64,000 nucleotides of DNA from Fennellomyces sp. T-0311 (GCA_025266875.1 JALLLT010000007.1:744001-808000), one strand, 5' to 3'; shown: positions 21,204 through 33,544, counted from the first letter of the stretch. Notes: generated by a model from the letters alone, not told the origin. Made by a program: numbers and translations.

Positions 21204-23189
21204 ATGGATCGATCCAGATTTTTTCAAGAAAATGAAGAACCTAGTTTTGCCTCTTATTCGGCCCAAACGCGTTCCACATGCCATAAAACAAAGCTGTCAG
21301 CATTGAAAAGTATATTCCATGATGATGTTAATGATTTGAAGGCGCATATGAACGAATGCTCAGAGAACAGAAAGGCCAAGTTGGGGGACATGAAAACAAA
21401 CTTTTCAGTAAGTGTGGGTTTGATTCTTTGACACGATGCGAGCATTACCAAAGGACTGGCTGTCAAACTTAAGGACGAAGAATTACAAGACCTTGCAAGT
21501 GGCACCAACAGCACTGCAACAACGAATAATACAACCATTGGAACGATGAACGTTGGCGGTGTGGTAAGTGCAGCAAAGATGTTGGTGATAAAAAAAAGAA
21601 TAATCTGCGTGTCAGATATTTATTTAACATCATTAATAAAAAATAGACCTTGAACATTGGAAGCAGTCATCAAGAACATGTAAGTAGTAATATGAAAGTC
21701 ATTCGTTCCTTGCACATGTACTGGCAAAGGCCACCCTTACTCACCATTGCTTTGGGATTAGACTCAAGAACAATTACCACCTCGCAAACGTGACGTTGAT
21801 CCCGAAGTACCCCAACCATTACCAAAACGCCAACGAGCAAAAGCGATGCATCCAGACTTCACTGATTCTGGTGCCATTACAGATAGTGATGGTTTCGTAA
21901 GTAGTGATGACGGATTGTTCCATGATGATAAAAATCAACACTAGGAAATCATCTAATATCAGTTTCTTTATATATATAGGAAGGGCCTAGTAGCCAGTTG
22001 TCCAACGCATCGTCATTTACACCCTCTGATTTGGGAAGTACTCCTGCTGGCTATATTTGGGAATTCAACACTTGTCAAATTGAAAAAAAAAAGATATACC
22101 ACAATCACCATCACCAATCCCCAACGCCGCCCTTGCAGCGTTGGTCGAGGAAGCTCATAAATTGGCATCCGACAAGTACCTCTCCCCGTACAACCTAAGA
22201 AGCCGCTTAGAAACATCAGCAATATTCAAATCATCAGCAATCGCCAATATCAATAACGCTGTTCTTGCTCAGTATGATCTGCCAAACTCCATATATGCCA
22301 ACATTCGATGTTTGGAGCGATCTATACAACGGAAGGAGCTTTACTTGCCTCCCAACTCCAGTACCAATATGGAAGAAATCGCATTGAACAGCATCCTTAC
22401 CAGCATATACACTTTCCATGGAAAACAACCGATCAAGTCTTATCATTCCGAAATTCATTTGATCGCGATGTCAATATCATTATTCCTAGGACCAATTTTT
22501 TCCGCTCATGATCCTATACAATTGGATTGGGATGTCACATCGTGGATCTATAAACAACATGACAATGTGGACCCACACAAGCTACGACCTGACATTATAT
22601 TCAATATCCAAGGAAAGGACGGGGTTATGGAGATCGGATGCGGGGAAGTTAAGAAATCGGACGTTGATTTTGATACTAAGGAAGAAGCCAAGATTCGGGT
22701 GATTGAAATAATGAAACGACAATTGAACTTGCGGTTGAAGTTGGCAAAAAAGTTGTATGAAGGCGTGACATTTGGTGTCGTTGTAATAGGTATGACAGCA
22801 TGGAGAACGGTATGTATCATGTACTGAATCATTTTTTTCACAGGAACGGAAATTACACTGTATGAAATGAAGATGGATTTGGAAAACGGCGTATATGTGT
22901 ATCATGAGTTCCCATAATTGACTTTGCCTACTACATATAATACCCATACCCATGTTACAACATCCATGGAAGTCATGTTGTCGTTTAAAGTATGTATATG
23001 TATGCGTTCGTTTTTGTTTTTCATTGGTAGTACAGTTGTTTAACTAATACACTGTTTCTTTAGCATCGAATGTTGGCGTCATTATTGAGACCAGAACATG
23101 GAAATGAAGACGATTGTGTTTGGGTAGAGCACAGCAAGTATGTTCGACTGACACCTGCTGCATTCAATGTTTTGTACGATGAAAAGTAG
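21204..23189 (+). pseudogene. PD-(D/E)XK-like Mucoromycota family protein, in-frame stop
   Basis: N-terminal exon from 21204 (MDRSRFFQENEEPSF), then low-complexity exons (NNTTIGTMNVGG, PPRKRDVDPEVPQPL) and a conserved body from about 22120: AALVEEAHKLASDKYL, HGKQPIKSYHSEIHLI, then LRPDIIFNIQGKDGVMEI and GCGEVKKSD. The PD...E-x-K arrangement is a PD-(D/E)XK nuclease-fold signature. After an intron the frame reads YHEFP, hits TAA at 22915-22917, and then continues LTLPTTYNTHTHVTT and, after another intron, HRMLASLLRPEHG to a stop at 23189. The downstream part matches the family pattern, so the TAA is inside the ancestral gene. It could still make a slightly shortened protein. Confidence 0.55.
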
Positions 23190-25540
23190 AGTGGTGATGT
23201 CATCTTTATATGCAATATTACTACAGCAATCACGCCAATTCCTGATTAATACCCGTTTCTATTCTTATTATTAATTACATCCAACTCGTATCGAATATCC
23301 TTGGAGACGCATGCAGATAAAGTACCCCCGCTGACAATGTTATATTCAACACTGGATATTATGGTTGACTTGGTATCGTCAGCACTTGGTGATATTCATT
23401 CATTATTACATCATTGATCATGCAGAGCGTAGCAACAACATGGTAGTTATATATGTCAACAAACACAGTATAATCGTAATTTAATATATGAACCAAAAGT
23501 AACGAGTAGCCAATGCCAGGTTGAAAATTGGAGGTTCTTATTGTGTGTTTCCAAAATAACAAAAAAGGATCCAAGTCAATTTTTTTGCAGCCAGCGCTCC
23601 CAAATAGACCATCTTGCCGCGCCATGTATAGTACATTAGAGTGCTAATAGTAAATTAACAAGTGCATCAGCATTGTGACATACTATTATTCCCTCTTCAA
23701 AGACAAACCACGCTTTTTTGATTTTTTTTTTACCTTTGTAGTTCTTGTTTTGTTCATCATGATATGATCGGCCGTGATTCGTGGTGGGTATCCATCTATA
23801 ACAATGTATACGATTAATATACGGAATAATGAGCCTAAAAACAATAATGTTTGTATACTTTCCTTGTGAGAGCGGTGAGATTTAACATCACTAGATCCAC
23901 CGGATAAAGCAAAAACAATCCCAATCGCCCCACCTCAAAAGGCAGCACCATCAAATATAGCACCACACAGTTAACGCGGGGGGTGTCACAGCAGGGAAAG
24001 CTGTCAAGCTCATGGGATATGCTACAGACCGGCCCCTCCTATACCTTCCGAGTCCCTCAGTATAGAACAGGCCCGGGTGTCACATTGCAGCCAAGATGGC
24101 CACGCTGTCAGGTCTGTTCTTCATCCATGCATCTGGCAACCCCAATCGCCCCACCTCAAAAGGCAGCACCATCAAATATAGCACCACACAGTTAACGCGG
24201 GGGGTGTCACAGCAGGGAAAGCTGTCAAGCTCATGGGATATGCCACAGACCGGCCTCTCCTATACCTTCCGAGTCCCTCAGTATAGAACAGGCCCGGGTG
24301 TCACATTGCAGCCAAGATGGCCACGCTGTCAGATCTGTTTTATACGGTAGGATGCATTTGGATCTTCTTGTACGATGGTCTCGAAACATCAGGCGCTAAA
24401 TATTGGTTCCGTTACAATTTAGTATTTGGCTGTGGTATTGCGGATGAAAAAGTGGTCATACATTGATGTTAAACTAAAAAGAATAGAAAAGAAGGACACG
24501 ATGATAAACAAAATTTAATTCTAAACGCTTGATGTTGTTTCTATATTCAACTTACCAAAAAAAAACAAATCTAATCCACTTGGTTATCTTAATAGGAGTA
24601 ATTGATTTTAAACATCTTACAAGGCTGTGTGCTTTTACGTAGCCCTACCAAGAAGACACGTCACTATGGAAATGTGTAAAGAAAGGTCAAATGTTAACGA
24701 ACCAGAAATGACCTTTTTTGCAAATATTGCAAATATTGCAAATATTATCTTTATGTCCTTCATTTACATAGTGTGTATTAGAGCAGCATTTGTATGCGCA
24801 ATATGGGTAGTGTGTTTTTTCCAAAGCCGGTCTCTATAGCTCTAATATGTTTCGCCGGCGTACTTTGAAACAAAGGAACGTTCAAGCTACTACCATGTAT
24901 AAGCGAAATCGTGGCAGAACGGCGCTCAATGCATAGTTTCTGGGTACGTAGAAATAGTTTACATGGAGTGTAATGAAAGGTACCAGGACAAACGCACTGA
25001 TGGGCTGAGTATAAAGTTTCTGAAGCTGATGCGGGTTAGATTCACGTCATTCTCAAATCTTTGCAGCCAGAATCCTCAGCACGAATATAATTATGTCTAG
25101 CATAGAAAACTCTGAAATAGCCTGCTATAACTTGAACGAATAGCTCATATGGATAGATAGATGAAATAACAAGCATATTATTTGATAACAATGGTAGTAC
25201 GTATGCGTGTCTACTTCCTTTTTTCCGCTGAAATCTACATCAGGTTGCTATTTAACCTACTAGCTGGCAGTGTCTCATTTCAGTTTGCGCAGTTTGTCGT
25301 TGCTAACCACTGGCGTGTGTGTGAGGTCTAAACCACACGTGTAAGAAATACACCAAGCACTCTGCTCAAGTAGCCTTTTCAACTGTCTCCCTTTCTGATT
25401 TAGATTGCTCTTCACAAAACTTTTCAATGCTGTAAAGTGGCATCTGTCCCAATGCTTACTCTTACTTGGTTACTTTACATCCAAACTTGACATTGGAGCA
25501 GTGAAATCCAATAGCAAGCGACTTGTATTGTGCCAACACG
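23190..25540. other. long gene-poor region with a tandem duplication
   Basis: No recognisable coding gene in 2.3 kb. Contains the 221-base tandem duplication (23916-24340) and three copies of GCAAATATT near 24720. Otherwise AT-rich with short random frames. Confidence 0.5.
23916..24340 (+). repeat. two direct copies of a 221-base GC-rich unit
   Basis: The unit starting CCAATCGCCCCACCTCAAAA is at 23921 and again at 24142, period 221. Copies run to GCCACGCTGTCAGGTCTG and GCCACGCTGTCAGATCTG and are nearly identical. Base composition is much richer in G+C than the surroundings. Open in all copies but without a known protein pattern. Confidence 0.92.
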
Positions 25541-25894
25541 CTATTCATTCCAGAGAAAGGGCATACAGAGCCAGAGAAGTAATGGTATAAGAACATCGTA
25601 CGTACCATTTTTTGGATCGCCTGCTGTCATCATATCGATAAAATAATCTACCGGAAAGTCTCGCCATTCCCAAGGTGCAGAGTTGTAGAAATTGTTGCTA
25701 CGCACTATGTAATTGAAGTCCTCCAAAACTATACTGTGTACCAGCACTGATGATAGTTGTGGATCCGGCATTGGTGGTAGCATAATGTGTTTGAAAAGGT
25801 GGTTGTTAGCAGAAGCATAAATGTCGAGAAGTGGTTCGAAATGAATTACAGGTGAAACGCTGATGATGCCACATTCATATGTAACTAGTTCCAT
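25541..25894 (-). pseudogene. LINE endonuclease fragment (probable)
   Basis: The reading frame contains SVLVHSIVLEDFNYIVRSN followed by NSAPWEWRDFPVDYFIDMM, resembling the GDFN(Y/M) block and following region of the AP-type endonuclease of Mucoromycota non-LTR retrotransposons. The Gly-Asp of GDFN is Glu-Asp here. No reverse transcriptase follows, so this is at most a decayed fragment. Confidence 0.45.
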
Positions 25895-26803
25895 ATTTCA
25901 TCGAAGAACTGGATAAAATGATGTTGGTTACGGTTTCTGGCGGCCTAGTTTTACACAAAGCATTCGGCTTCTCAGTCCCGATTCGTCATCAGCATAAATA
26001 GAGAAAAACTTTTACAATAAAACAACATGTATATTTGGTATCGTCATTCGAAAGCTTTCACTCGTTAAGCGATACGACAGAGAGGAACAGGTTCGTGTTG
26101 ACAGCATTGTTTTTTTGGTACATATTTATGGATAACATGTGTCAGCCTTCTCATTGATATCCACTTCTAATATATTCTGCTTCTTGAGCTTTTCTTTTAC
26201 TGATGCAAAATGCAAAATGCAGTATGCTAATTTTATGGTATCTGTTACTGGGTCATAGGGTTCATATTAATCGTCGAGGACCCGCCATATGTATCAAATC
26301 GTGTTTCATTTGAGCTTACATAACTCCAGCAAATTTTTGTGGTTGGTTCGAGTCATTGGTGCCATCGAATGTATAGTTTACACTGTAAGTTGTATATTTA
26401 TATTTACTGCCCTTCCTAGTTCTATGTTATAATACAAAATATACAATGACTACCTTTTATGGGAGGATATTGATTTTTTTTGAGTGGCGACATCACTTTT
26501 TGGACACTGTATTAATACTTTTTATGCGCGGATGCATTCGGTTTTGTTGCATAAATATTTGTAAAAGTGGCCCAAAGCATCGAGTATATAGGTCGTGATA
26601 TGGGTATATTTACATGTATGCATATGATACACTCTGACCTGATCTATTCCAACAGCAAATATCGGTCTAGTGCCCAGTAAAGTGCAGTTCGGACATCCGT
26701 ACCTCAGCTGCGCGGTGCATTCGAATTTGAGGAATAAGTATGTTCAGTTAGCGATATTATTATTACAAATCTTTTTTTAAAAAAGAAGAAAACAAATAAA
26801 TAA
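25895..26803. other. intergenic, AT-rich with a transposon-end remnant
   Basis: No gene recognised. 26481-26512 resembles the terminal repeat of the mariner-like element at 40760-43030. Near 26345 GGTTCGAGTCA recalls a tRNA B box but no tRNA fold surrounds it. Confidence 0.45.
26481..26512 (-). repeat. solo remnant of a mariner-like terminal repeat
   Basis: GAGTGGCGACATCACTTTTT then GGACACTGTA matches the right end of the 40760-43030 element (GAGTAGCGACATTACTTTTT then GGCAATACTGTA) with about five changes. No matching second end was found nearby. Confidence 0.6.
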
Positions 26804-28012
26804 CTACTTTAATGGTGCCCTGACATGCAATGTACGACCATGAGCTTTTGCCCATTCAACACAATCCCTATTCTGTTGATCACACAAAGTCAGAAGGACT
26901 TTGCGCTGGACCAATTCCGCGACTGCTGCCCAATCATTGATGAGGTGGCACTCCTTCATTTCAAACACGGCGAGATTTGTGCAACGCTTGACAAATGCAT
27001 GGATCGATCTGTTTGTAAGCCGACGACAATTGTTGACGGAAATCCTTTCCAGGGACCGATTGCGACATTTGGCCAAAAGAAACATGCATTCGTCGGTGAC
27101 ATCGCATCCAGCCAATCCAAGCACGGCGACCTGGGTATTTTTTGCTATCAAGCTGATGGATGCAGTTGAGATTCGTTCACGATCGCGGACGCGACCCACA
27201 TTGAGATGTCGAAGTTTGGGACATTGTCGAGCAATGGCGGAAATTGACTTGTCGGATATTAATCCACAGGCTCGCAAATCAAGATGTACCAACTGAGGGC
27301 AGGTGTTGGCGACCTTTTCAATCACTGCATCGGATATTTGGTAACATCCAGCCAAAGTTAAATGCGTCAATGTGCCGTGCTGCAAAAATGGATAGACGGC
27401 GTCATCGGTGATTGGGTCACATATGTAGAGTTCAAGTCGTTCGAGATAAACCGCGTGTTTGCCGACTTGTTGCAACGATTGGGTAATCGAAGACGATTCT
27501 TTGATTTTTCGCAGGGTCATGGATCGCAATGTACGTCGATAAAGCTCGAGTCGTTGCGATCGTTCGTCGTCATAACGCATATTGGGGTTTGTTTGTGGTG
27601 CTTTTCGAGTAGGGTCGTCAAGAAAGTATGAGATACCGTTTCGCGGATTGGCTACGGCCAGCGAAGCCGGGCTCGATAGTTTGGGCAAGGGCGCATCGCT
27701 AAGCATTGAAGCAAACTTGACAAACGCATCGTATTCATTTTTGTGCTCGTTGAATTGCAACGAACGATACATTGTTCGCACAACACAGTCTTGCCACAAT
27801 CGATTGACAAACAGGCACTGGTATAAATTGTTCAAAGCGTCTTTTCCATCGATGTGTGCAATGATGATGCTGACTATTTCTGGTAATCGGAGGGCTAAAT
27901 GTTCCACCGCCATATTGTCATGAGTCATATACCGGCGTCGTAAATGATAAAAGAAAAGGTGAAGAGAGTCGATGGTCATCAACTTGTTCATTATTTTCCG
28001 GGAATACTTCAT
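26804..28012 (-). CDS. F-box/leucine-rich-repeat protein, Amn1-like
   Basis: Single exon, 402 residues. An F-box-like segment lies near residues 35-80 (LRLPEIVSIIIAHIDGKDA, LFVNRLWQDCVV). From about residue 185 run cysteine-containing LRRs (LTHLTLAGCYQISDAVIEKV, LVHLDLRACGLISDKSI, LRHLNVGRV, LERISVNNCRRLTNRSI, LAVFEMKECHLIND). This is the layout of SCF substrate adaptors and of yeast Amn1, an antagonist of the mitotic exit network. Which of these roles applies cannot be told from the sequence. The start may instead be MAVEHLAL, some 33 residues later. Confidence 0.85.
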   Translation of the reverse strand: MKYSRKIMNKLMTIDSLHLFFYHLRRRYMTHDNMAVEHLALRLPEIVSIIIAHIDGKDALNNLYQCLFVNRLWQDCVVRTMYRSLQFNEHKNEYDAFVKFASMLSDAPLPKLSSPASLAVANPRNGISYFLDDPTRKAPQTNPNMRYDDERSQRLELYRRTLRSMTLRKIKESSSITQSLQQVGKHAVYLERLELYICDPITDDAVYPFLQHGTLTHLTLAGCYQISDAVIEKVANTCPQLVHLDLRACGLISDKSISAIARQCPKLRHLNVGRVRDRERISTASISLIAKNTQVAVLGLAGCDVTDECMFLLAKCRNRSLERISVNNCRRLTNRSIHAFVKRCTNLAVFEMKECHLINDWAAVAELVQRKVLLTLCDQQNRDCVEWAKAHGRTLHVRAPLK

Positions 28013-28843
28013 GCGGAAGTTTTTTTTCCTTCATATGTTACATGCCAACATTTAAACAAACGGGAAATTAACGTAAGTTCTGAACTTCTTTTTGAATTTG
28101 GTCAGCTTTGAAGATTCTCTTTTCTATTGTCACAAACTGGATGACTTGCAAACTTTTTACTGAAAAGGGCGCAAGCTAGCAACACGTAAGGTGAAAGAAA
28201 TTGGTGAGGATGAAAGAAACACCGCAATAAAGCCCATTTGGCCGGATTCTCAAAAGGCAGACATTCCGGTAATAAAGAGGCTCGTCGAACATGGGGAAGT
28301 GGCAGCATCTCTTTTGAGTTTTACCACATGAATCGAATACCATGGTATGTGCCGACGCAGTGTTTTCGTAGCAACATTTGCTTTATCGGTATGATAGTGA
28401 TACACGTCAGGAGCTGCCAGACTTTGAAAAACAATGAGAGCATCATGCTACGCATACTAGGGATGTTGTTGTTTATGAGTAGCAGCGTGGCAAATTCGCA
28501 AGTGACATATATACAGCGTATTACTCTATTTTTCTAACAAATTGGCAGTAAATAAAGCGCAATTGCGTATTGGCCAAGTTGCAATGGATAGATACAAACA
28601 CAAACGTCTAAATACGTGAAACACACTGTAATGGTACGGAAAAATTACTATTGCAAACTTAATCGGTCCGAATCTTTAAACTGACCGCAGCCTCAGTATC
28701 AAGTAATATCTGCCATGTACGTACGTGAAGAACTGCCAACACGGGCATCAAAAAGAAAAAAAGTGGGGGCGGAGTATGGACGGGGCGTTTATACGCGAAG
28801 CACAGTGAACTGTAGGCTTCCTTCTTTCCCCTCGTAAACTATC
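28013..28843. other. intergenic, divergent promoters of Amn1-like and RACK1 genes
   Basis: About 830 bases; no recognisable frame or RNA. Short purine-rich stretch AAAAAGAAAAAAAGTGGGGG near 28750 lies about 90 bases before the RACK1 start. Confidence 0.45.
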
Positions 28844-30311
28844 ATGGACACATTGACTTTCCGCGGAACTCTTCAAGGTTCGTGGATAGATGACAGCGAT
28901 ATGCGAACGGATGGAGCTGATGGATGGATGGATTAGGCCACAATGGATGGGTCACCTCCATCGTCACCTCTGCCGAGGCACCCGATATGATCTTGTCCGC
29001 TTCGCGCGACAAGAGCATCATTGTTTGGCACATTACCAGGTTTGTTCAACTGAGCACAACGCATCATGTTTAGGCTAATCACTGGCTCTGGCCAGGTAAA
29101 TATATATTTTTTTAAATAGTTTTCGAAAAAGAGAGACAATTTGCTGGACATCCTTAAAGTTGAAGTGAATGTCATTTTTCTTTTTTAAAAAAAAGAAAAA
29201 TTACTCACGATTGCCCTCGTTTGCAGGGATGAAATTGACTATGGTGTTCCTCGCAAATCTCTCTTGGGCCACAACCACTTTGTCGAAGACCTGGCACTTT
29301 CTTCGGACGGCCAGTTTGCTCTGTCGGCTTCGTGGGATAAGACTTTGCGTCTTTGGGACTTGAACACGGGTACTACCACCCGTCGTTTCGTGGGCCACAC
29401 AAATGATGTGATGGCGGTTTCGTTTTCTGCTGACAACCGTCAAATCGTGTCGGGTTCGCGTGACAAGAGCATAAAGCTCTGGAACACATTGTAAGTTTTA
29501 AAATATGCACGCGTTTTGAATGTGTCATTCTAATATATGTAAATGAAGGGGTGAGTGCAAGTTCAGTTTGACGGAAGATGGTCATCAGGATTGGGTTTCG
29601 TCCGTTCGATTCTCACCCAATCCCGCCAATCCTGTGATTATTTCTGGTGGTTGGGATAAGGTTGTCAAGGTAAATGGTCGCCTTTTTCTTTTGCATGCCC
29701 AGACGTTTTTTCTTTTGCAAAACATGATGAGCAACTATATATTTGCTACTTCGAGGCCAAAAGGAGTTGGCTATGAGACAAAACATATATACCACAAGAT
29801 CATTTCTGATTGCAACAAAAGAAAAAGCCCTGTCGCAATGCAACCTAGCTCTTCTATGCATTACATTTCTAACACGGGAATACTCTAGGTCTGGGACCTG
29901 ACCAAGCTCAAGTTGCGCTCAAACTTCCTTGGCCACAATGGCTACGTCAACACGATTGCCGTGTCGCCTGATGGTTCGTTGTGTGCTTCTGCTGGCAAGG
30001 ATGGCATTGTCATGCTTTGGGATCTGAATGAATCCAAGCATCTTTACTCTTTGGAGGCCAATGACGTTGTTCATGCTCTTACCTTCTCTCCCAACCGCTA
30101 CTGGCTTTGCGCCGCCACCGGCTCGTCGATCCGTATTTGGGATTTGGAAAACAAGAGCTTGGTCGATGTACTTCAGCCCACTTTCGCTTCCAAGAACAAG
30201 GTCCAGGATCCTCAATGCTTGTCGCTGGCCTGGTCTGCCGATGGTAGCACTCTTTTCTCTGGCCATTCGGATAACCTCATCCGCGTGTGGCAAGTCTCGC
30301 GTACTTTGTAA
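28844..30311 (+). CDS. ASC1: RACK1 / Asc1 ribosomal WD40 protein
   Basis: Five exons (28844-28877, 28937-29039, 29227-29490, 29549-29669, 29889-30311), 314 residues. Seven WD40 blades are visible, e.g. [139 protein letters not shown]1 binds the head of the 40S ribosomal subunit and scaffolds kinases. Intron 4 (29670-29888) is unusually long at 219 bases and holds a U24-type snoRNA, the same host relationship as yeast ASC1 with snR24. Confidence 0.97.
29711..29821 (+). ncRNA. snR24: box C/D snoRNA, U24/snR24-like, in RACK1 intron 4
   Basis: C box ATGATGA at 29724-29730, D box CTGA at 29806-29809. Terminal stem TTGCAA/TTGCAA (29715-29720 with 29810-29815), extended by TTTT/AAAA. ATATTTGCTAC (29739-29749) is antisense to the large-subunit rRNA segment GUAGCAAAUAU, a U24 target. 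The second guide before the D box, ACCACAAGATC (29791-29801), is antisense to GAUCUUGGUGGU except that one base is missing. Host and position match yeast ASC1/snR24. Confidence 0.85.
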
Positions 30312-30729
30312 AAAAAGTATTTGCACCCATTCCAATTCCAACCTTCGCTCTCAACCCGGCTTTACTGACGGCTTTCGTAATCCCTTTTTTTCTCTCTCTT
30401 TTGCATTAAAGATATCAAACATTGCTTTCCTCTCTCTTGTCTCCTCCAGAAAAAGAAAGCTTTATCTAATGTTGTTGGCATGTTTGCAAGTATCTGCCAG
30501 TACAAAATTGTACATGATCTGCGGGTACAAGTGACATCTTGGCAAATAAATGAGTGCGATTTGGCTCATCGGATAGATTTGTATCCCTTGGAGGCTTCAT
30601 GGTAATACTGCTTTCGCGAGGTCCATGTTGTCTTATGCAACTGTATAGTACGGGTAAAATAAGAAAATAATAATCAGTTTGGACTATTGTCTTTATTTTT
30701 TTGGAGCTCATATCAATTACACACCATAG
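30312..30729. other. RACK1 3' region and unresolved 5' end of the transporter
   Basis: A segment at about 30570-30614 could encode DRFVSLGGFM, fitting the first membrane helix of a sugar porter, but it does not join in frame to the next exon. Confidence 0.4.
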
Positions 30730-32720
30730 ATATGACAGTGGTACACTATCGGGATGCTTAATCATGGCCGATTTTCAGCAAACATTTGTTATCGCCAACC
30801 ATCCGTATGCTGCTATCATGGTATCTATACCACTTGCGGCATCCGTGTTTGGCTCGATCGTAAGCTATTCCAAAGATGGTCTATAATCGATTGTTTTTTT
30901 CTTAAGAAAAAAACCTTATTTCAAGCTATCGGGGCCGATTGCCGACCGGATTGGACGAAAAAATTACTTTTTCGTTGCAGCATTAACGAAACTCGTCGGA
31001 TCTCTTGTGCAGATCACGGCATCTTCATTCGGTACCTTATTGCTAGGTCGAATTATTGCTGGTGCTGCCATTGGGTAACCACAGATTCACGGGTTTTGAT
31101 GTTTTATTTATTTATCATTTCAAAACAGAGTTTTTAGCATGCTTGTTCCATTATGCAAGTAAAAACTATTTTTGTAATAAAAAAAAGGGGGTGGGTATAA
31201 TACTCATTGTTGTACATGATAGATCAAAGTGAAATATCACGGCCCGAGCATCGTGGTCGGCTCATTGCTTTTTATCAATTTGGTGTCACGTTTGGATTTT
31301 GTGCCGCATTTTGGATCGATTATGGAACAAGTCATTTCACAGGTGAACTATCATGGAGGTATGACTCTCGTTGTTATCATTGAAGGATTTAATGTACATT
31401 ACACACACGTGGTTCTAGGCTCCCTGTAGGTCTCCAAATATTACCGCCTTTTCTACTATTTGTTGGTCTTTTCGCGTTACCCGAAAGGTACGCTTGTTAT
31501 TGTGACACACATGATCGAAATCTCGCTGAAGCAAAAAAGTAACACAGTCCACGCTGGCTCATTTATCGCGAACGTATGACAGAGGCGTTGGCCATTTTGA
31601 CGAGTCTCCGAAGCACCGTAGGCGATTCAACGGACCGTCGGATCCAAATGGAATACATTGGCATCGTTCAAGACGTATCTTTTGATAAGCACTTTTCATC
31701 CAAAAGTTATGCCTCGTTACTGGAAAAAGGCATCGAGAACAATCGACGGCGAACTCTTTTGGGTATCGGGATTCACATGTTGACTCAGTTGACAGGCATC
31801 AACGTGCTCTTGTAAGTCTTTCAAAGAAAGAAAAGCTATCGTATATAATAGAAATGTTCAACCATGCGTGATAGGTTTTATTTGCCCCATATCTTACAAT
31901 CAACGGGTATTACCGAGATTAATTCTGAGCTCCTTGGTAACACATTAGTTTGGATAGTATAGAGTCCCATGACAATGACCCCTTCTTTTATAGGAAACGG
32001 CGTGAGCGGCATGGTGAACATGCTCGCTACAATTCCGGTCTTTTTCTTTGTAAGGAAATGAATGGGCAAAAACACGGGACCCTCATCCATCATTTTTAGA
32101 TTGACAAGTGGGATCGGCGTCGGATACTCACCGGGTCATCACTTTTGATGGCCATTTGTATGATGACAACTGCGACAGTGCTAGGTGTTTACAGCGACAA
32201 TAGTTCGGAGCCTGTATACATCAGTAACGAAGGAGCGGTCTATGGTATTTTGATCTTATTGTGCTTGTTTATTGCATGTTTTGCACTCAGTTGGGGTCCG
32301 CTGGGATGGATCTATCCCGCAGAAATATATCCACAACTGATAAGAGCAAAAGCCATGGGAGTCACAACAGCTGCAAGTTACTGTTTCAATGTGGCCATTT
32401 CGCAGATCGCACCGGTCTTATTCCGGTATATCACCTGGGGAACTTATGTTGTGTTTGGTTGTTCGTGTCTCCTAATTGCTTGGATTGTTCATGCCTTCTA
32501 CCCCGAGACCAGGGTAAGTTGTTTTTGGGGGTTTACTTTTAAAGATCTTGAAACATAAAGTCATTTTTTTCACATTTAGGGTCGCTCATTAGAAGAAATC
32601 CATCTGATATTCAGTGGCGCGCTTATCGACGAACGCCCAGGGGCTCATCATCCATCCACTGCAGCGGAGGCTTTGGAACGATTAGAGATCATGGAAGATA
32701 GACTCAAAATACCAGTATGA
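30730..32720 (+). CDS. MFS sugar transporter, 5' end unclear
   Basis: Sugar-porter family. Visible exons give YDSGTLSGCLIMADF, then SGPIADRIGRKNYFF (the RxGRK loop motif), GTLLLGRIIAGAAIG, SEISRPEHRGRLIAFYQFG, the ALPESPRWLIYRER region, HMLTQLTGINVLLFYLPHI (substrate-binding QLTGIN), SWGPLGWIYPAEIYP and YPETRGRSLEEI, ending at 32720. Twelve membrane helices are expected; most can be traced. Two oddities: the first-helix exon cannot be joined in frame, and the exon ending near 31158 (FSMLVPLC) joins the next one (QSEIS) only with a one-base shift. Either a splice site was missed or the gene is decaying. Substrate not predictable. Confidence 0.75.
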
Positions 32721-33544
32721 CATTATCTCTCGTTTTTAATGGGAACAAAAAAGATAAACGCCTGAATTTGAATCTGCGTATACACACATCGTGGCGTAAA
32801 CAACGCAATATCCTACTTGGGAATTCCGTGCGGCGGAGCAATATTGTTGTTATGCATTATGGTTTGTTGTCGTTGTCGTCGTCAGTCAAGAATTATAGAA
32901 AAAAAAGTTCCAGACTCTCCCCCACAACTGAGCCTGATAAAAGCAAGCTAATCATGCTGTACCATGTGGTTTATTAGGAGTTTTAGAGAAAGAGAGAGCG
33001 AAAGAGATAGATAGATAGCAAATAAAGTGGCGAAAATCGTTCTTGCGGACATCTCCTCAACTTTGATAAAATACGTCATGCAAGTATACGAGCAAATGGG
33101 TTGCTTCAAATGCATGCCCCTCCTTGTCAAGCGCGTGAACAAGTGTGATGGAAGGAAATACCTTTTATGGAAATGCCGGCTTCGTTTATGAAGTTTTTTT
33201 TTTTTGTGAAATCCACTTTGTTTCCGCAGCCAAAAATATCCAAGTTGACCGAATTGTGGTCTCACAAAGATAGAGAAAGAGGGTCTTCTTTCACACACAA
33301 GTGATTAGGCAGCGATCCTGTGCCGCCTTGTAAGTTCGGAGTGCCATCCGAAATGGGCGATCGGCAGAAAAAGAAACGAGCAAGGAGTGGCATCTTATTT
33401 GGGTTATGTCTTCTGACGCTTTCCCAAAAAATAACAATGAATTCATGTATGTGTGCATATATATATAAAGGAGGATGGGGGTTCAAAACTTCCCCGCTTT
33501 ACTATTTCCCTTTTTCTTTTTTCCACTCTTACTTTTTTACCATC
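32721..33544. other. intergenic between transporter and cyclin
   Basis: No gene recognised. GAAAGAGAGAGAG / GATAGATAGATAG simple repeats near 32985-33015. TATATATATAAAG at about 33457 may be the cyclin TATA region. Confidence 0.45.

Noticed and set aside
26330..26370. tRNA B box (GGTTCGAGTCA)
   Set aside because: No A box or cloverleaf pairing found in the preceding 80 bases.
28238..28537. 99-codon frame between the Amn1-like and RACK1 genes
   Set aside because: No family pattern, and it overlaps the shared promoter space.
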